Origin: Onchocerca volvulus
Lineage: Eukaryota; Nematoda; Chromadorea; Rhabditida; Onchocercidae
DNA length: 64,000 nucleotides
Direction: 5' to 3'
NCBI GenBank assembly: GCA_000499405.2
Contig: HG738138.1
Coordinates: 20,437,753-20,501,752, forward strand
Both the position numbers and the translations under genes were made by a program. The notes under the pieces are model-generated. The model made no database searches. It was not told where the DNA came from and saw nothing but the letters and a program-made list of their open reading frames with translations. Positions 25,095 through 38,000 of the stretch are shown piece after piece. Every line of letters starts with the position of its first letter. The stretch's first letter is position 1.

Positions 25095-26735
25095 ATGTCA
25101 TGCTATGACCTCGAGCGATTCTGATTAACATCTGCAGCTCACTTTACCATCTAATCTCTGCGGTTATAATGACAACGACAAGATAAAGATCATTCCAAGA
25201 CAAATATTTCATATTGCTTCAAGTTCATTAACATTAACAAAACAGGAGAGGAAATAGGAACAGAGTCGAAAAAGTAAATATTTTAAGAGGTAAAGTCAAA
25301 AATTCTGCGATTTCCATCTTTCTTCCCTCTTTTTTTCGCCCTTGTTGGTATCTCTGGCCAACAGAAAAATAACATCGGTTCACATATTTCATTGCTAACA
25401 ATAAACAGGGAAGCAATGGAGGTCAAGATGATTAAACGGATCGACACTCGTAGATGACAAGATAAAGATGTCCTTAGTAACTTTCTTGGGTGGTACACGG
25501 TGGTGGTATCATCGTATCATCCTACTCTACTTTGAGCATCTCTTCAGAACATACTACCACGTTACCAACTCAATACATGAATGAAAAAGAACATAAACCA
25601 CCGGCAAATGGTGACACCTTGTACCCGCGCATCACTTTTCCTCAGCACAAATTTGCATGCGAAATTGCAGTTTAGAAAACTCGAAATTTCAAACTGCCAA
25701 TGATCTCAAAGATCTTTGAGAGAATGCAGCAGAAAAATGCTTTTTCATACAAAAAAGCAATGAATGGTTATCTATTCCAAAATTAAACTGCTTGAGCCAT
25801 CGAAGATTGTGACTTCTTGAGTTCATTATTCAAAAGATGTTGTATAATGTCCTGAATCATTTCTACTGATGTAAATATAGATAAGAACAGAGAGATTAAC
25901 TTTGACTAATTTAAAATCAAAAAATGTCCGAAAAGTCAACAAGGAAACTTGAAGTCATTTCTAAAATTTAGCAAATCAACAAAGCAATGATTGCACTAGG
26001 TATATGAGCATTATTTTTAAGCTTCTCTAAAATTTCTAACCTCAAATTTTTGGCATTTCAAATTGCCGTGCCATCTGCAATTTGCTTGCAGAAATTCATC
26101 CATTGTTTAGATAAATATATGATCGTTATAACTTGTTCAGACAGCATTAATTACTGTGTTTTTTTTTAAAATATTCATCGGATATAACATATATCGAATT
26201 GTAAATTCTAGAAAATTTTCACTCTTTTATGTTCACCCGCTTTTTTACTTCAAAAATTCGGAAAAATTCCTGAAGTGTAAACACTTTAGGAATTTTTCCG
26301 ATTTCTGAAGCCTGAATTTTTCTGATTTCTGAAGCCTGTGATTCCTGAAGTGTTTACAACTATATTGATGACATTCCTTATTGTGAGACAACTATTCCTT
26401 ACTTCAAAAATTAAATGTATTTTTCTTAGAGAAATGACATTTTATAAATTATTGTTTCAAAACTTTTCTATAAAATATTTTCAAGATTTCAATTCAAGCC
26501 AAGCTTTCTGAAAATGGATGAAATGAGGACTTGAGAAAAAAAGTCGGGAAGTTGAATAATCAGTGAATAAAGGATATTTATATTTCTGCATTGACACATG
26601 TTGGCATAAGGCTGCTTCACTAATTAATCATTTTTGCTAATGTAATCTTAGTTCCGATCGTTCGAGCAGCCCTGCCAGCTACACCAACTTAATCAGCGGC
26701 ATCTTCGTTTCACACTCAACCCCTTCTTCATTGAT
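25095..26735. other. Spacer with possible extra exons near 25.47-25.68 kb
   Basis: Mostly non-coding. A block from about 25472 to 25675 stays open in two plus frames after an acceptor (GTCCTTAG) and could be an alternative end of the preceding gene. The last 500 bp are the upstream region of the acid phosphatase. Confidence 0.3.
26259..26300. repeat. 20-bp-arm hairpin upstream of the acid phosphatase
   Basis: CGGAAAAATTCCTGAAGTGT (26259-26278), a two-base AA loop, and its inverse with one mismatch (26281-26300). A nearby direct duplication of TTTCTGAAGCCTG follows. It lies about 440 bp before the phosphatase ATG. Confidence 0.85.
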
Positions 26736-29700
26736 ATGCTCCTTTCAGTACTTCTTTTGATTCTATTCTCCCTCAGTCAAATTTCGTCCAAAAAAAATTC
26801 TTTGAAACCATTTCGAGCCTCCAATCGAAAAATCGTTCGAAGTCCCAATCAAGGTCCTTATTATGCTCAACCAGAACAGATTGCTCTTAGCTATGGAGGT
26901 AAACTTACTGGCTTCATCACTTTTGTAAGTCAATTTTTGATTTGCATAAAGGATGATATTTAAGAACATGCAAAAAATTATAAAGGGAAATATGATAAGA
27001 GATAACGTGGCTGAGCAAAAAAAAGCTGAGTTCTGGAGACAAAAATTTTATCGCGTTTATCAAGCTTATTATGTCATAATATGCATGTTTTGATAAAACG
27101 TTCACATTCAGAGTGGCAATTTTGGAAGAATCTAAAAAGAGTTCAAAAATCGGACCAGACATTTTAAACTCATTTTTTTAAAGTTCGATTCAGCACTTTT
27201 CAGGTGATGTATCTTCGATGTGGATAACCTGGCTTACTTATAACGATACATTTTCATCAATTGTGGAATATGGCATCGATGATTTACGATGGTCTGTTAA
27301 AGGCAGTTCTACATTATTCGTTGATGGTGGTGAACAAAGAAGTAAACGATATATACATAGAATTCTGCTCACCGACTTGAAACCTGGAACTATTTACCGT
27401 GCGTTTAGAATCAAATTAAACTAAATTCAGAGTACATTACTTGAATTGTCTAGTGATAACGTTGTGGGATATCTAAGAAATTGACTAATGAGCTCTTTTT
27501 GGCAAAAATTGAAATATTGGCTTGTGAATCATGAACCACTTATCTCGTTTTATCTCACAGTGAAAGTGTTTTCGTCTTTCAGTGACTTTTTTGAACTATT
27601 TTCCAATGTCTTCAAAAAAGATGTTCAGAGTATCATGTTGGATCGGAATACGGCTGGAGTTCACTTTATCGATTCAAAGCGATGCGAGAGCTAACAAACG
27701 ACGGACATATCTATGCAGTTTATGGAGATCTGGGTGTTGTAAATGCTCGGTCGCTTGGAAAGATACAGCAACAAGCTCAGCGATCACTTATTGATGCTGT
27801 TTTACACATTGGTCAGTTATTCTTGATTTATGATTATATGCAAACTTTATCAGTTGTGATAAGTAGAAGTTAACATTTGATGTTGTTTTGCTTTGTTTAG
27901 AACCTTTCCCTGACATGAATACATATGGGAAATAAATGAAAAAGTGAATGAGTAAATTATGAAATCAATAAAAAGCAAATGAGATATATAGTTATACTTT
28001 CTTAGTTCTTTTGTTCATACATTATTATTTAGGTGACATCGCATACAACTTGGACACCGTAAGTTTATATTCCTTCCTACGTATAACACTGTTTTCGATT
28101 GTTCGACAAATATGAATTGAAAAATTTGAAAAGCACAAAACATATACAGTTGGAATGTGTAGTAATGATCAAGCTGTTGCTTAATGCGGAACAGGATTGC
28201 TTTTGAGGATGAAGGACAATATGGTGATCAGTTCGGTAGGCAAATTGAACCAGTGGCAGCTTACGTACCGTACATGATGGTTGTTGGTAATCATGAACAA
28301 GCCTATAATTTCTCGCACTATGTCAACCGGTATACGATGCCGAATAGTGAACACAACTTTTTTTATAGGTAACAAAAACTTTCATTTAGTATATTAAATA
28401 GGTTTAAGCTCTATTTTGTCACAATACTAGCGGAAGGATAAACTTATCAGCAATTCTGATTACAACAATATGCAGTAAGAAAAATCCGTTTCGGTTACTT
28501 CTTAAGATTTGTTTGTGAATTTTTTCTCTTCTACTTTATTGATTCATACAGATCAATGTAATGGACTGCTTATTATAAATTATTCACAATTCGAGGATTG
28601 CGTATGTAGGGCTTGTGTGAATAAAATTATCAGATGTGCAGCACAACGTTGTTTGCATTTATTTATTTTAGTCAGTTAAACTGCACACAGTTTAAAAATT
28701 TATTTGATTGCTGAAACGCAGAGATTTTTAGTTTCTCAAAACTTACATATCAATAGATTTGATATTTACGAGCGTTTTCTTGTTCTTTCGTAGTTTTGAC
28801 CTTGGTGCGGCCCATTTCATCGCTATATCAACTGAATTTTATTATTTCACTGAATATGGTTCCGCACAAATAACGAATCAATGGAAATGGCTTACTGAAG
28901 ACTTAAAGGTGAGTCTTACTGACCGACATAAGGCCATCTTTAATTTGCAGAATGCAGATGATTTAGTGAAAAATATGTTTGTGGGAATTTTAAAACTTGT
29001 TTATGGAATTTGGAAACTGAATTTTTTTCTAGCCAATTCCGGATTTTTAGCGCGCATCCATAAACCGTGATAAATATCCATGGATTATAACAATGGGACA
29101 TCGACCTATGTACTGCTCGAATTACGATTTCGACGACTGTACTAAATACGAATCGCTGGTGAGCCGGATTAATTTCCAATTGCCAATGACAGTAAGAGAG
29201 ACAATGAATATTATGCAGATATGTCAATGTTAATTATGATAGTAGCAAAACAACAAATATCAGAAAAAGACTATTCATGTTTTTATTTCTCTTCCAATTC
29301 AATCGAAAGTTATAACAGTTTCGGTTAATTTGAACCTTTTTTTTTATCAACTACTTTTTAATTTTAAGCCAAAGTTCAAATTTAGATACGTTCGGGTATG
29401 CCAGGAACACATAATTTCGGGCTTGAAAAATTATTTTATACATATGGTGTTGATTTGGAAATTTGGGCACACGAACATTCTTATGAACGCATGTGGCCGC
29501 TATACAATCGTACTGTAAAAACATGATTTTTTTCCTTCAATATTTTTCGGACTTTTTTATACTTTTGAATATAAAATGTAAAAAAAAAAAAAAAAGGAAC
29601 AAAATGTGAAGTTCCACTGTTTCAGTATTTATTTGTATTAACTTTTAAGTGAATCCCACATTCCTATCGAAAACTTTTTTTGTTTTTTTTAACCATTTGG

Positions 29701-30959
29701 AATAATCCCATTAACAATTGATAAATCGGATGAATGGTTATTTGAATTACTTGGATTCAGGTTTACAATGGTACCAAGGAACCATATATTGATCCACCAG
29801 CACCTGTGCATATCATTTCAGGATCTGCAGTAAGCATATTCACACTTTAAATTCCACTTTGGAAGTTTCGAATGACTTTTATTTCTCATTCTAAAGAAAA
29901 TAAATCCTACTAGAATAAGATTTAAATATGCGTATGGCGAAAATATTTGGACCTATATCAATTCCTCCTGAATTATGAAAAACATTTGTTTTATTTTTTT
30001 TTTTTAAGAAGTTGCCATTGATCATAAGTATGAATTTTTCAATTCACTAAATAAAATAAAAAAATATTAATAAAGATGAGTTTCAGGGATGCCAAGAATA
30101 TACCGATCCATTTGTACCGCAACCTCCACCGTGGAGTGCATTTCGTTCGTCCAACTATGGTTTTGGTCGAATGCATATATTTAATGGAACCCATCTATAT
30201 TTCGAACAAGTGTCTGCGTCGAAGGTTTTCAATTTTAAGAGTTAATTTCGCATTATTCAAATGAAATGTTGCAACTGTCCATTCTACAGTCAATCCTTTT
30301 TCTATCCAATAACGACGATTGCCTTATATCTCAGATTTTAGAATATTTTGGAAAATTTCAAAAAACGAAATTTTCGTTAAATTGTTCGAGAGAAATACAA
30401 ATGTCACTTTCATCTATTAATCTGGAAAAATATTCACCTGAAACATTAGCGATGTTTTAGAAAGTCCTAAAAGTCAATTAATTGTGTAAAAGTAATGGAG
30501 ATGGAATCTGAAATACACGTAAATATATATGTATTAAAGTTATGTGTAGGAACGTTTGTTGATGAAAATAGCAGCCACTAATAAAATTTTCGGGATAAAT
30601 AACTGAAAATGATCGGAATGGCATTTTAACAGGAGGTCACATTTATAACAAAACAGAAGGTGACTTCATTGTTTCTCTGACTATCTTTTTGATTTATACA
30701 GTTGTCCTACACATGTAAAAGGATTCTTCCAGTTTTCCGAACGGTAGCAGTACTTTCGTTCGACATCGGAAGACTGGAAGAATCAATAAAAGATTATTGC
30801 AATAATTTTTTAAATTTTGGGACTACTAAAGGGAACATTATAAATTTGCCATTGCAGGACGAAACGGAAGACAGCCTATGGTTGATCAAGCATAAGCACG
30901 GTCCCTACACGCTTGAACATCACAAAAAACTGAAACAGTTCGGTATTTATGTGTCCTAA
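26736..30959 (+). CDS. Secreted purple acid phosphatase (metallophosphoesterase, ACP7-like)
   Basis: Eleven exons: 26736-26898, 27204-27398, 27629-27811, 28033-28058, 28208-28368, 28794-28908, 29051-29158, 29386-29514, 29761-29829, 30087-30224, 30858-30959, giving 462 residues. An N-terminal signal peptide (MLLSVLLLILFSLSQISS) is followed by the fibronectin-like N-domain and the catalytic domain. Metal and catalytic motifs in order: GDLG (D153), GDIAY (D182, Y185), GNHE (N217), MGHRP (H298), AHEHSYER (H346, H348). These match the five-block dinuclear metal centre of purple acid phosphatases, which hydrolyse phosphomonoesters at low pH in secretory or lysosomal compartments. The last block starts with Ala where plants have Gly. 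Several N-x-S/T sites (for example NGT, NRT) fit a secreted glycoprotein. All exon phases agree, and the exon 5 acceptor (TTTTGAG) is atypical. Tail-to-tail with the aminopeptidase. Confidence 0.93.
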
Positions 30960-32080
30960 AGTACGCAGATATAGATAAAATTACCGAATATAAAGTATTC
31001 AACTTCCATAAAGAATGAATTATTTTAGCAATTTTCATAGTTTGCATACTAATCGAATTTTCATGAAAGTAAATAATTCAGTGAGAAATTAGCAGCTTAT
31101 GGTTATCGAATTTATAATTGAACTTGAAAAAATTTTCGAGGCAAGAAGCATTGAAACGAAGCCCTGGTAAAACAATTTTTCTTGACTTTTGCAATAATTT
31201 GTCTTGGATATGTTTCCGAGTGATGTTCTAAGGGAGGATTAACGGGAGAGCAGCATGTCTGTTCGAAAATTCAAAAATAATTCAGCTATTTTCAATGTAG
31301 AGCCGTTTCTCATTGTAAAAAAAAAAGATGCTTTGGATTACTATTTAGAATCTTCATCTTGCATTAATTATTTTCTTAAAGACTCTAGGATTTAACTCCC
31401 TTGTGAATTTTTTTCGCTAATGAAGCTGCATTTTAATATCTGATCAATTCAGTGTAGAAGTACTGCGCAAATCAACAGTTGGAAATAAATTTAAACTTGA
31501 TTTTTGTATCTTCGTAAATCATTTCCAATATGAAGATATTAATTAATCTCCCATTCGACTTCTGTTCAACAAGATGAGATGATGGTATGAAATTCGAATT
31601 TATCATACTATGAAAGAATATCATACTATGGAAGTATATATAAAATATCTGCTATAAATCAAACAGTGTTTTCTTTAAAATATACGAAACTTTTATAATC
31701 AAAAGGCACTTTGATGGAAGAGCAACATAAGGCAGATCGAATGAAGCAAAGCAAATTAAAATTTACAAGTTTTTAATATATTTAAGGTCTAAAAAAGCTT
31801 TTATGTACAACGACTCACAAAACTGAATCCAATATTCAAAAATAACCAAACATTTGTGAATTCGCAAGAGCTAATTTTCAAAAAATAAGAACCAATTTTT
31901 CTAAAGAATTCTTGGAAATTTTCAAAGTTATAAATATTTTCGTGTTGTAATGACCATTCAAGACAGAACAAGGAAATATATCGTTGAGCCAAACATAAGT
32001 GAGGCTTCATCATCATAATAAACAACAATATTCAAAACTAGACATATCATATGTGTGAAGAATATTGAATTTAGCAATCT
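30960..32080. other. Tail-to-tail intergenic region
   Basis: AT-rich DNA between the 3' ends of the acid phosphatase and the aminopeptidase. No gene or clear element. A short duplicated ATATCATACTATG word occurs near 31600-31630. Confidence 0.55.
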
Positions 32081-35000
32081 TTAATCATCCGAGAATAATG
32101 TTTTCATATTCTGTTTCCTAAACCATTCTGTAAGCACCTTCAGATTTCTGTCTCGCCACAACTGAAAGTTACTAGATTGATAATAGCATAGAACTGCACT
32201 GATATTTTGCTGATAACCTTACCTACTCTATTTTAAAACAGAAGAGTTCATAGAAATTTAATTTTGCAATTAATATAACTGTGGAATGAAACTGTAGCTG
32301 CAAACCTTCGTAGTTCTAGCGTCTTCCAACTGTTGTCCAAATACATCCAGCCTACTCGTATCTTTCTTATACTTTTTGATGAAAGCTTCAAGCTGTAATA
32401 AAATAGGAATGCTTAAAGTTTAAAAGTTGAATATCCAAAACCATTCAAATTTTATTTTTGTCAAAAAATAAAGTTTCGAATGAAAAGTCCTGATAACAAA
32501 AAAAAAAAGAATAAAAAAATAATTTAGAAAACAAAAAATTGTTCACCAACCTGAGCAATTTGTCTTTCATTTGATAGTGACGTTGAACTCCGTATAATTT
32601 TTCGTAAAGAATTTGGGTGGTCTTTCAAACTGAAATCTTTGAAGCAGACAATTATAGTTTAGTTACCTTCTTCTTCAAAAATATAAAATTCTGCCAAAAA
32701 ATAAAAAATTGCGGTTCATTTATCCGCTAATAGCAATATTTAATAATTTCAAAAAAATGATTTATATTAGAAAGATTCATTTACTCTAAATAGAGCTGAG
32801 GCCAGTTGTCTTGGAAATAATCGAATATGATCAAATTGCCGACATCGCTTCTACCAATATAACTAAATATGGCTGGCACATCTTGTAGTCGAATCGATGA
32901 ATCATTCAAATCAGAGGCCGATTTTAGAAGTCTATAAATTGATAAACTGACTCAACCAGCAATTTTAATTTTTAAAATTTGAGGTAATAAAAACCGGAAA
33001 TAACTGTCAGTTCAAGTTCCCATCCGAGTTCAATCTCAGTTCTTCCAAATTAGAGAATATCTTAAATGAGGTTTCTAACTCCAGCATTTATCAATACAGA
33101 GGTTTTTAAATTTCAGAAATTATAATAAAAGCAACGTTTTAAGAGTGAATGAATCGCGTGAACACGTCAGAGCTACAAGTAAGCGATCTCGTTCCACTTG
33201 AACTCGCTCATGTTTATAAAGTTGAAACATTTTATTCCATATTTTCTCCGCACCTATTCGTACACCTTCACAGTAGACTGAGAATCGAATCGGTACTGGG
33301 ACTCTACAAATATGAAATTGTCAGAAATCTGCTTAATTATTAAAATTTAAGTCAGCATGTTCATTTGAACCTGAAGTTTGACTTCGGGAATACTAATATT
33401 GAGGAGTTGATTATTTCATTTCCATGCTTATTAAAATTTTATTTCTTATCAAAATAAAATGCGATGTTGCACTACCTAGTAGAGATATCTGATTAGAACT
33501 TCGGACCTCAACGATTGTTGGACGACAGTTATTGATAAGGATTTTCATGAAGACGAAGGAGATGAAATGGATGGAAAAGATAAGAGAATAGGCTTATAGC
33601 CTTACACGCAGCTAAACTAGAGCCTAAAATTCAATAACAGTTGTTTGGATAGAATCTTTTAGGACAAATAAAAAACAGACTTGCTACATTCACTGCTTCG
33701 AGCATCTTCGTCTTGACATTGATCCAAAAGCTTTTTAACAAACAGGTCATACAATTTTTCCGTACAATTTATATACCTCACACGACACATTTGCCGAATG
33801 ATTGCATAGTTCAGCTCACTGGAAGAATATTGAAATGTTTTTTGGAAATTAAATTTTCGCTTTTTTTCTTTTTAGTCAAAGCGCTTAAAATTTCATAATG
33901 GTTCAGAAAATCAAAAAAATCATGGGAAATGGTACTTTTCAAAAAAAAGCTCGTCATTTAGATAGGATCTTTCCAAATCTTCCCAATCGATGCGATTGTA
34001 TAATGGAAGAAGCAGCGGCTTCAAGAAATCCTTAAGTGAATAATATTTAGACTGGGTAAACACTGCATTTCCGAACTTATAAAGTAATTCATAAAAGATA
34101 TCTTCAACTAAAGATTATGATTAAAGACAAGACTAAACTTCAGAATGGTAGAAGATCTAGAAAAACTCGAAGAACAATAGCATTTTCCAGAGATAAATAA
34201 ACACTTTTTAAAATGAATATGCTGAAACAACTTACTCTAAGATGCTGAGTCTCAGGTTCATCATGAAAATTTTCCAGAATGGTATTAATGCCATTTAAAA
34301 CCATTTTCCACGGAAGGAATTCCTCTTCCGATGATAAATATTGCGTTAGATTTAATGGAATTTCATAGGAAATATAGTTGGCTTCTGCAAGGGCAAAAGC
34401 ATCATCTAGAATTCGGGCACGAGAACGCATATCAATTTTCTGAAATTCGAGAAAGAATTCCGCATTCAGAACTTTATATAAGGACAAAAATACTAGCTTT
34501 GTTAAGTCCAATTATTTTAACTATTATTTGTATTTATACTACTGTGAAATTATCTGTTATCTTCGATAGAAGAAGTGACCATACCAATAAAGATGGAAAT
34601 CTTTTAGCTCTTATTCTTTTCTGATTAATTATCTGATGAATTTTAGTCTCCTCTTGAGGTCGTGAAAAATATTACCTTATGATCCTTCAGCAGCTGATCA
34701 GTTATTTTTAACCATAATTCCAGATTATAATTGATACGGTAAAAACCTTTCGAACCAGAATTCAAAACTAGTAGATCTTCTTCGCTTACATCCAAACTTT
34801 GAGCTAAATTTAAGAAACTTCAGGAAAAGCAGGAGCTGACACATAAATCCAAGACTCTGACCCTATGAGAAAATACTACCACATTAAATAATATTCCCTG
34901 ATTTCAGACATAAAAATTTCAACTCAAAATTCAAATCTTTTTGTTTCGAATTATAAACTTTTAGAAAAATTTGTAATCAATATCCAAATTTATCAACCTA

Positions 35001-38000
35001 ACAATCATATGTGATTTAAAGCGAAAATAACTGTGGGAATGATAGGATATCTGCATTTGAAATTTCAAACAAGCTGAGAAAACAGTGGTTTTTTGGCCTA
35101 TTGAGACCAGAAAATCGAAATCATGGATAAACTACAGACAGCTTAGCTGTCGCTTAATTCTTCAATAAATTAAATAGATGTTTTGAAAAAAAAATTCCCG
35201 GAAGACCAATAAAAGGCCTTAATTAATGCACACTTCTGCAAACACTAAAATGTGTATCTGTATCATAGTAAGTACGGTAATCTAAGTAAAATTTATATTT
35301 AGCAAATCTCATCTGATTCAAAACAATTCTAATGAAATAATTACATTCATGCAACCAAGTCATTGGCATTTCTTCTCCATTTACTGCATACCATATCGGT
35401 ATATCATATTTATACCTGCAAAATATACAAATATTAACATTAAATCTTAAGGATTAGTCATGCAGTTAAGGGCCAGAAGAAATTAAAATAATATTTTCAT
35501 ATCCATATTTTAAATTTAAAAAAAAAAGCTGCCAATTTACATTTCTAATAACTTACCAAAATCTAGCATTGCGGAATTTCTCACGCTCAAGCGCGTTCTC
35601 ATTCCACTTGAAACGCTTTTGACGTAACTCGACCTTTTTATCATCAATCCGACGCACTTCAACTATTGGATAACCCATCTGTGAATAAGTATGTCACACA
35701 TGCATTTACATAAGTTAGCGATTATTTTATTTGTTTCGAATTTAAATATTTGTTATTTCAACATTATCTATTCAATATTTACAATAATTGATTCAATAAT
35801 GGAATTTAACTATAAATGATGCTTAATTTATCTTATTCCTTTCATGTATGGACTAGAAACAGTAAACAATCTAATATTCTGCTAATGTAACTAATGCTGC
35901 TTTTGTTTATTTGTTATAAGAACACCTGTTCGGTCCATTTGGATGCAAAGTCTTGTACGTCAAGCTGTTTGCCTTCCCATGACAGCAGTGTATCCGGGAT
36001 GGCCCCATTGAGAGCATTCCATAAGTCATCATGATCTGCATTGCGGTACTTGTGACTCTCTAAGTAGTTCTAAAAGTTAATGATAAAAATTTCTTGTTGT
36101 GCAGCAGACCAAATCTATGGAGTAAAAAAAGAAAAGCAAAAGTGATCAATATCCAGCATACAAATATTTGTTTGTGGCGATATGGATTAGATTAATTAAG
36201 ATAATTGAATATTGCATCAATTAACTAACATGTAATCCTTTTTTGAAATTTTCAGATCCCATCACATGTCGAATCATAGATATTATTGAGGAACCCTGAA
36301 ATCAATTGTTATATGATATTTGACACGTATTGGCAGAGCCGATTGAACTTAATAATAACTTGAAAGTTATTTAAAATCCTCTGTAGACGCAACGCAAAAC
36401 CTTGTCATATGTGATCACATCGAATGCTTCACTGACATCTTCAGCTTTATCAATCGGGAATGATAAAGGATGAGAAGTGGCTTGTCCATCACGCCGAAAT
36501 GCATGATACACGGCGTCTTGCAAAAAATAGTCAGCCTTAAATATTACAAATTTATCTAAAGAGAATTTGAAAAGCAATAGTGTTTTAAACAACTACCATC
36601 AATAATGATAAAAAGTAGTGGTTATCATTAATTAGTAAGCGAGTGCAAACGAATGATTTTTATCTTTAAACAAAATAAAAGAAAGTTTCATTGTTAACAG
36701 CAGAGGAAATAACAAGATAGCAGAAAAATCTCATTTGTAGAAAAAGAGTGCGAGATTTGCAAACCATGCGGAAATTGCCATTACTGATTGCATCAGCGCC
36801 CAGATATTCCATAAAGGTTGCGAAGCCTTCGTTTAACCATAAATCGTTCCACCACTTCATCGTCACCAAATTACCAAACCACTACAAAGAATAAAAATCC
36901 ATTATACATATAATAAAGAATCATTTACAGAACAAATTTAATTAGATACCAAAAAAGCGGAAAAGAATTGAAATGACTTGCACATCTCAGTCCTAAGTTC
37001 ATTTCTATTATACGGCCTATTTCCATTTCCATAGGATCAATGATATTATTACATTTAAATAGTTAAAGACTGTCTTTTCATTGTCATAGTAGTCAAATCC
37101 ACTAAATTATTAATAGGTTTCCACGGATATACCCAGTTGATTCGTTAACTTTCCATTACAAAATAAACCTGATGAGCCAATTCATGAGCGACAATCAGAG
37201 CAACTTTAACTTTTTGAGATGGTGAATAGAGTTTTTCATCATAAAGCAGATATTTCTCACGATAAGTTATTAAACCCCAGTTTTCCATCGCTCCAGGAGC
37301 AAAATCTGGTAAAGCCATCATATCTGTGAAAACAACACTTTTACCATTTAGGTAGATGCTAAGACAATTCTGATGATACGAAAAAAAGAGAGGAAATTTC
37401 AAGGCTTTCAGATCTAATCCTAGATATTTTGATTTTTGATCTAATTTTATGCAAAAAAGACCTCACTGAAAAAACTGCAAGCAATATCAAGAGAAGAACA
37501 TACTGAAATGTATCCTTCGGATTACAAAGAAATGGATCACCTTGCTTTTTAAGTGGAAAAGAAATATTATAATAATCTTCGTAAAATTCCAAAGCTGAAA
37601 TTCCAGCTTCAAGAGCATACGTTGTTTGATTTAAAGCTTCTTCACGCGACCAAACTCGGAACTAAAAAAATATTGATCATTAATCATAAAGTATAAGAGC
37701 CAAGCTGCTGAAAGGTGCATTTTTCCAAACTGGAAGGATTTCGATTTAAAATAGAAAAGACCAAATGTAAGATATATGCAGTTGGTAAAATTTGTTCCAA
37801 TTTCTTGCTCAACAGGAATCAATTTACCAATACTGTAAAACACATGATAATATGTTAATTGATCATTTATCACAACGTAAATTAAGAAATGATCTAACGT
37901 ACCTTTGTCCCCCTGTTCGTAGTCCCCTCAATGTAGTCAAAATCAGTAATAGCCAGAGCCAGCAGATAGGATGACATAGGGGGCGACTCGATGAATGAAG

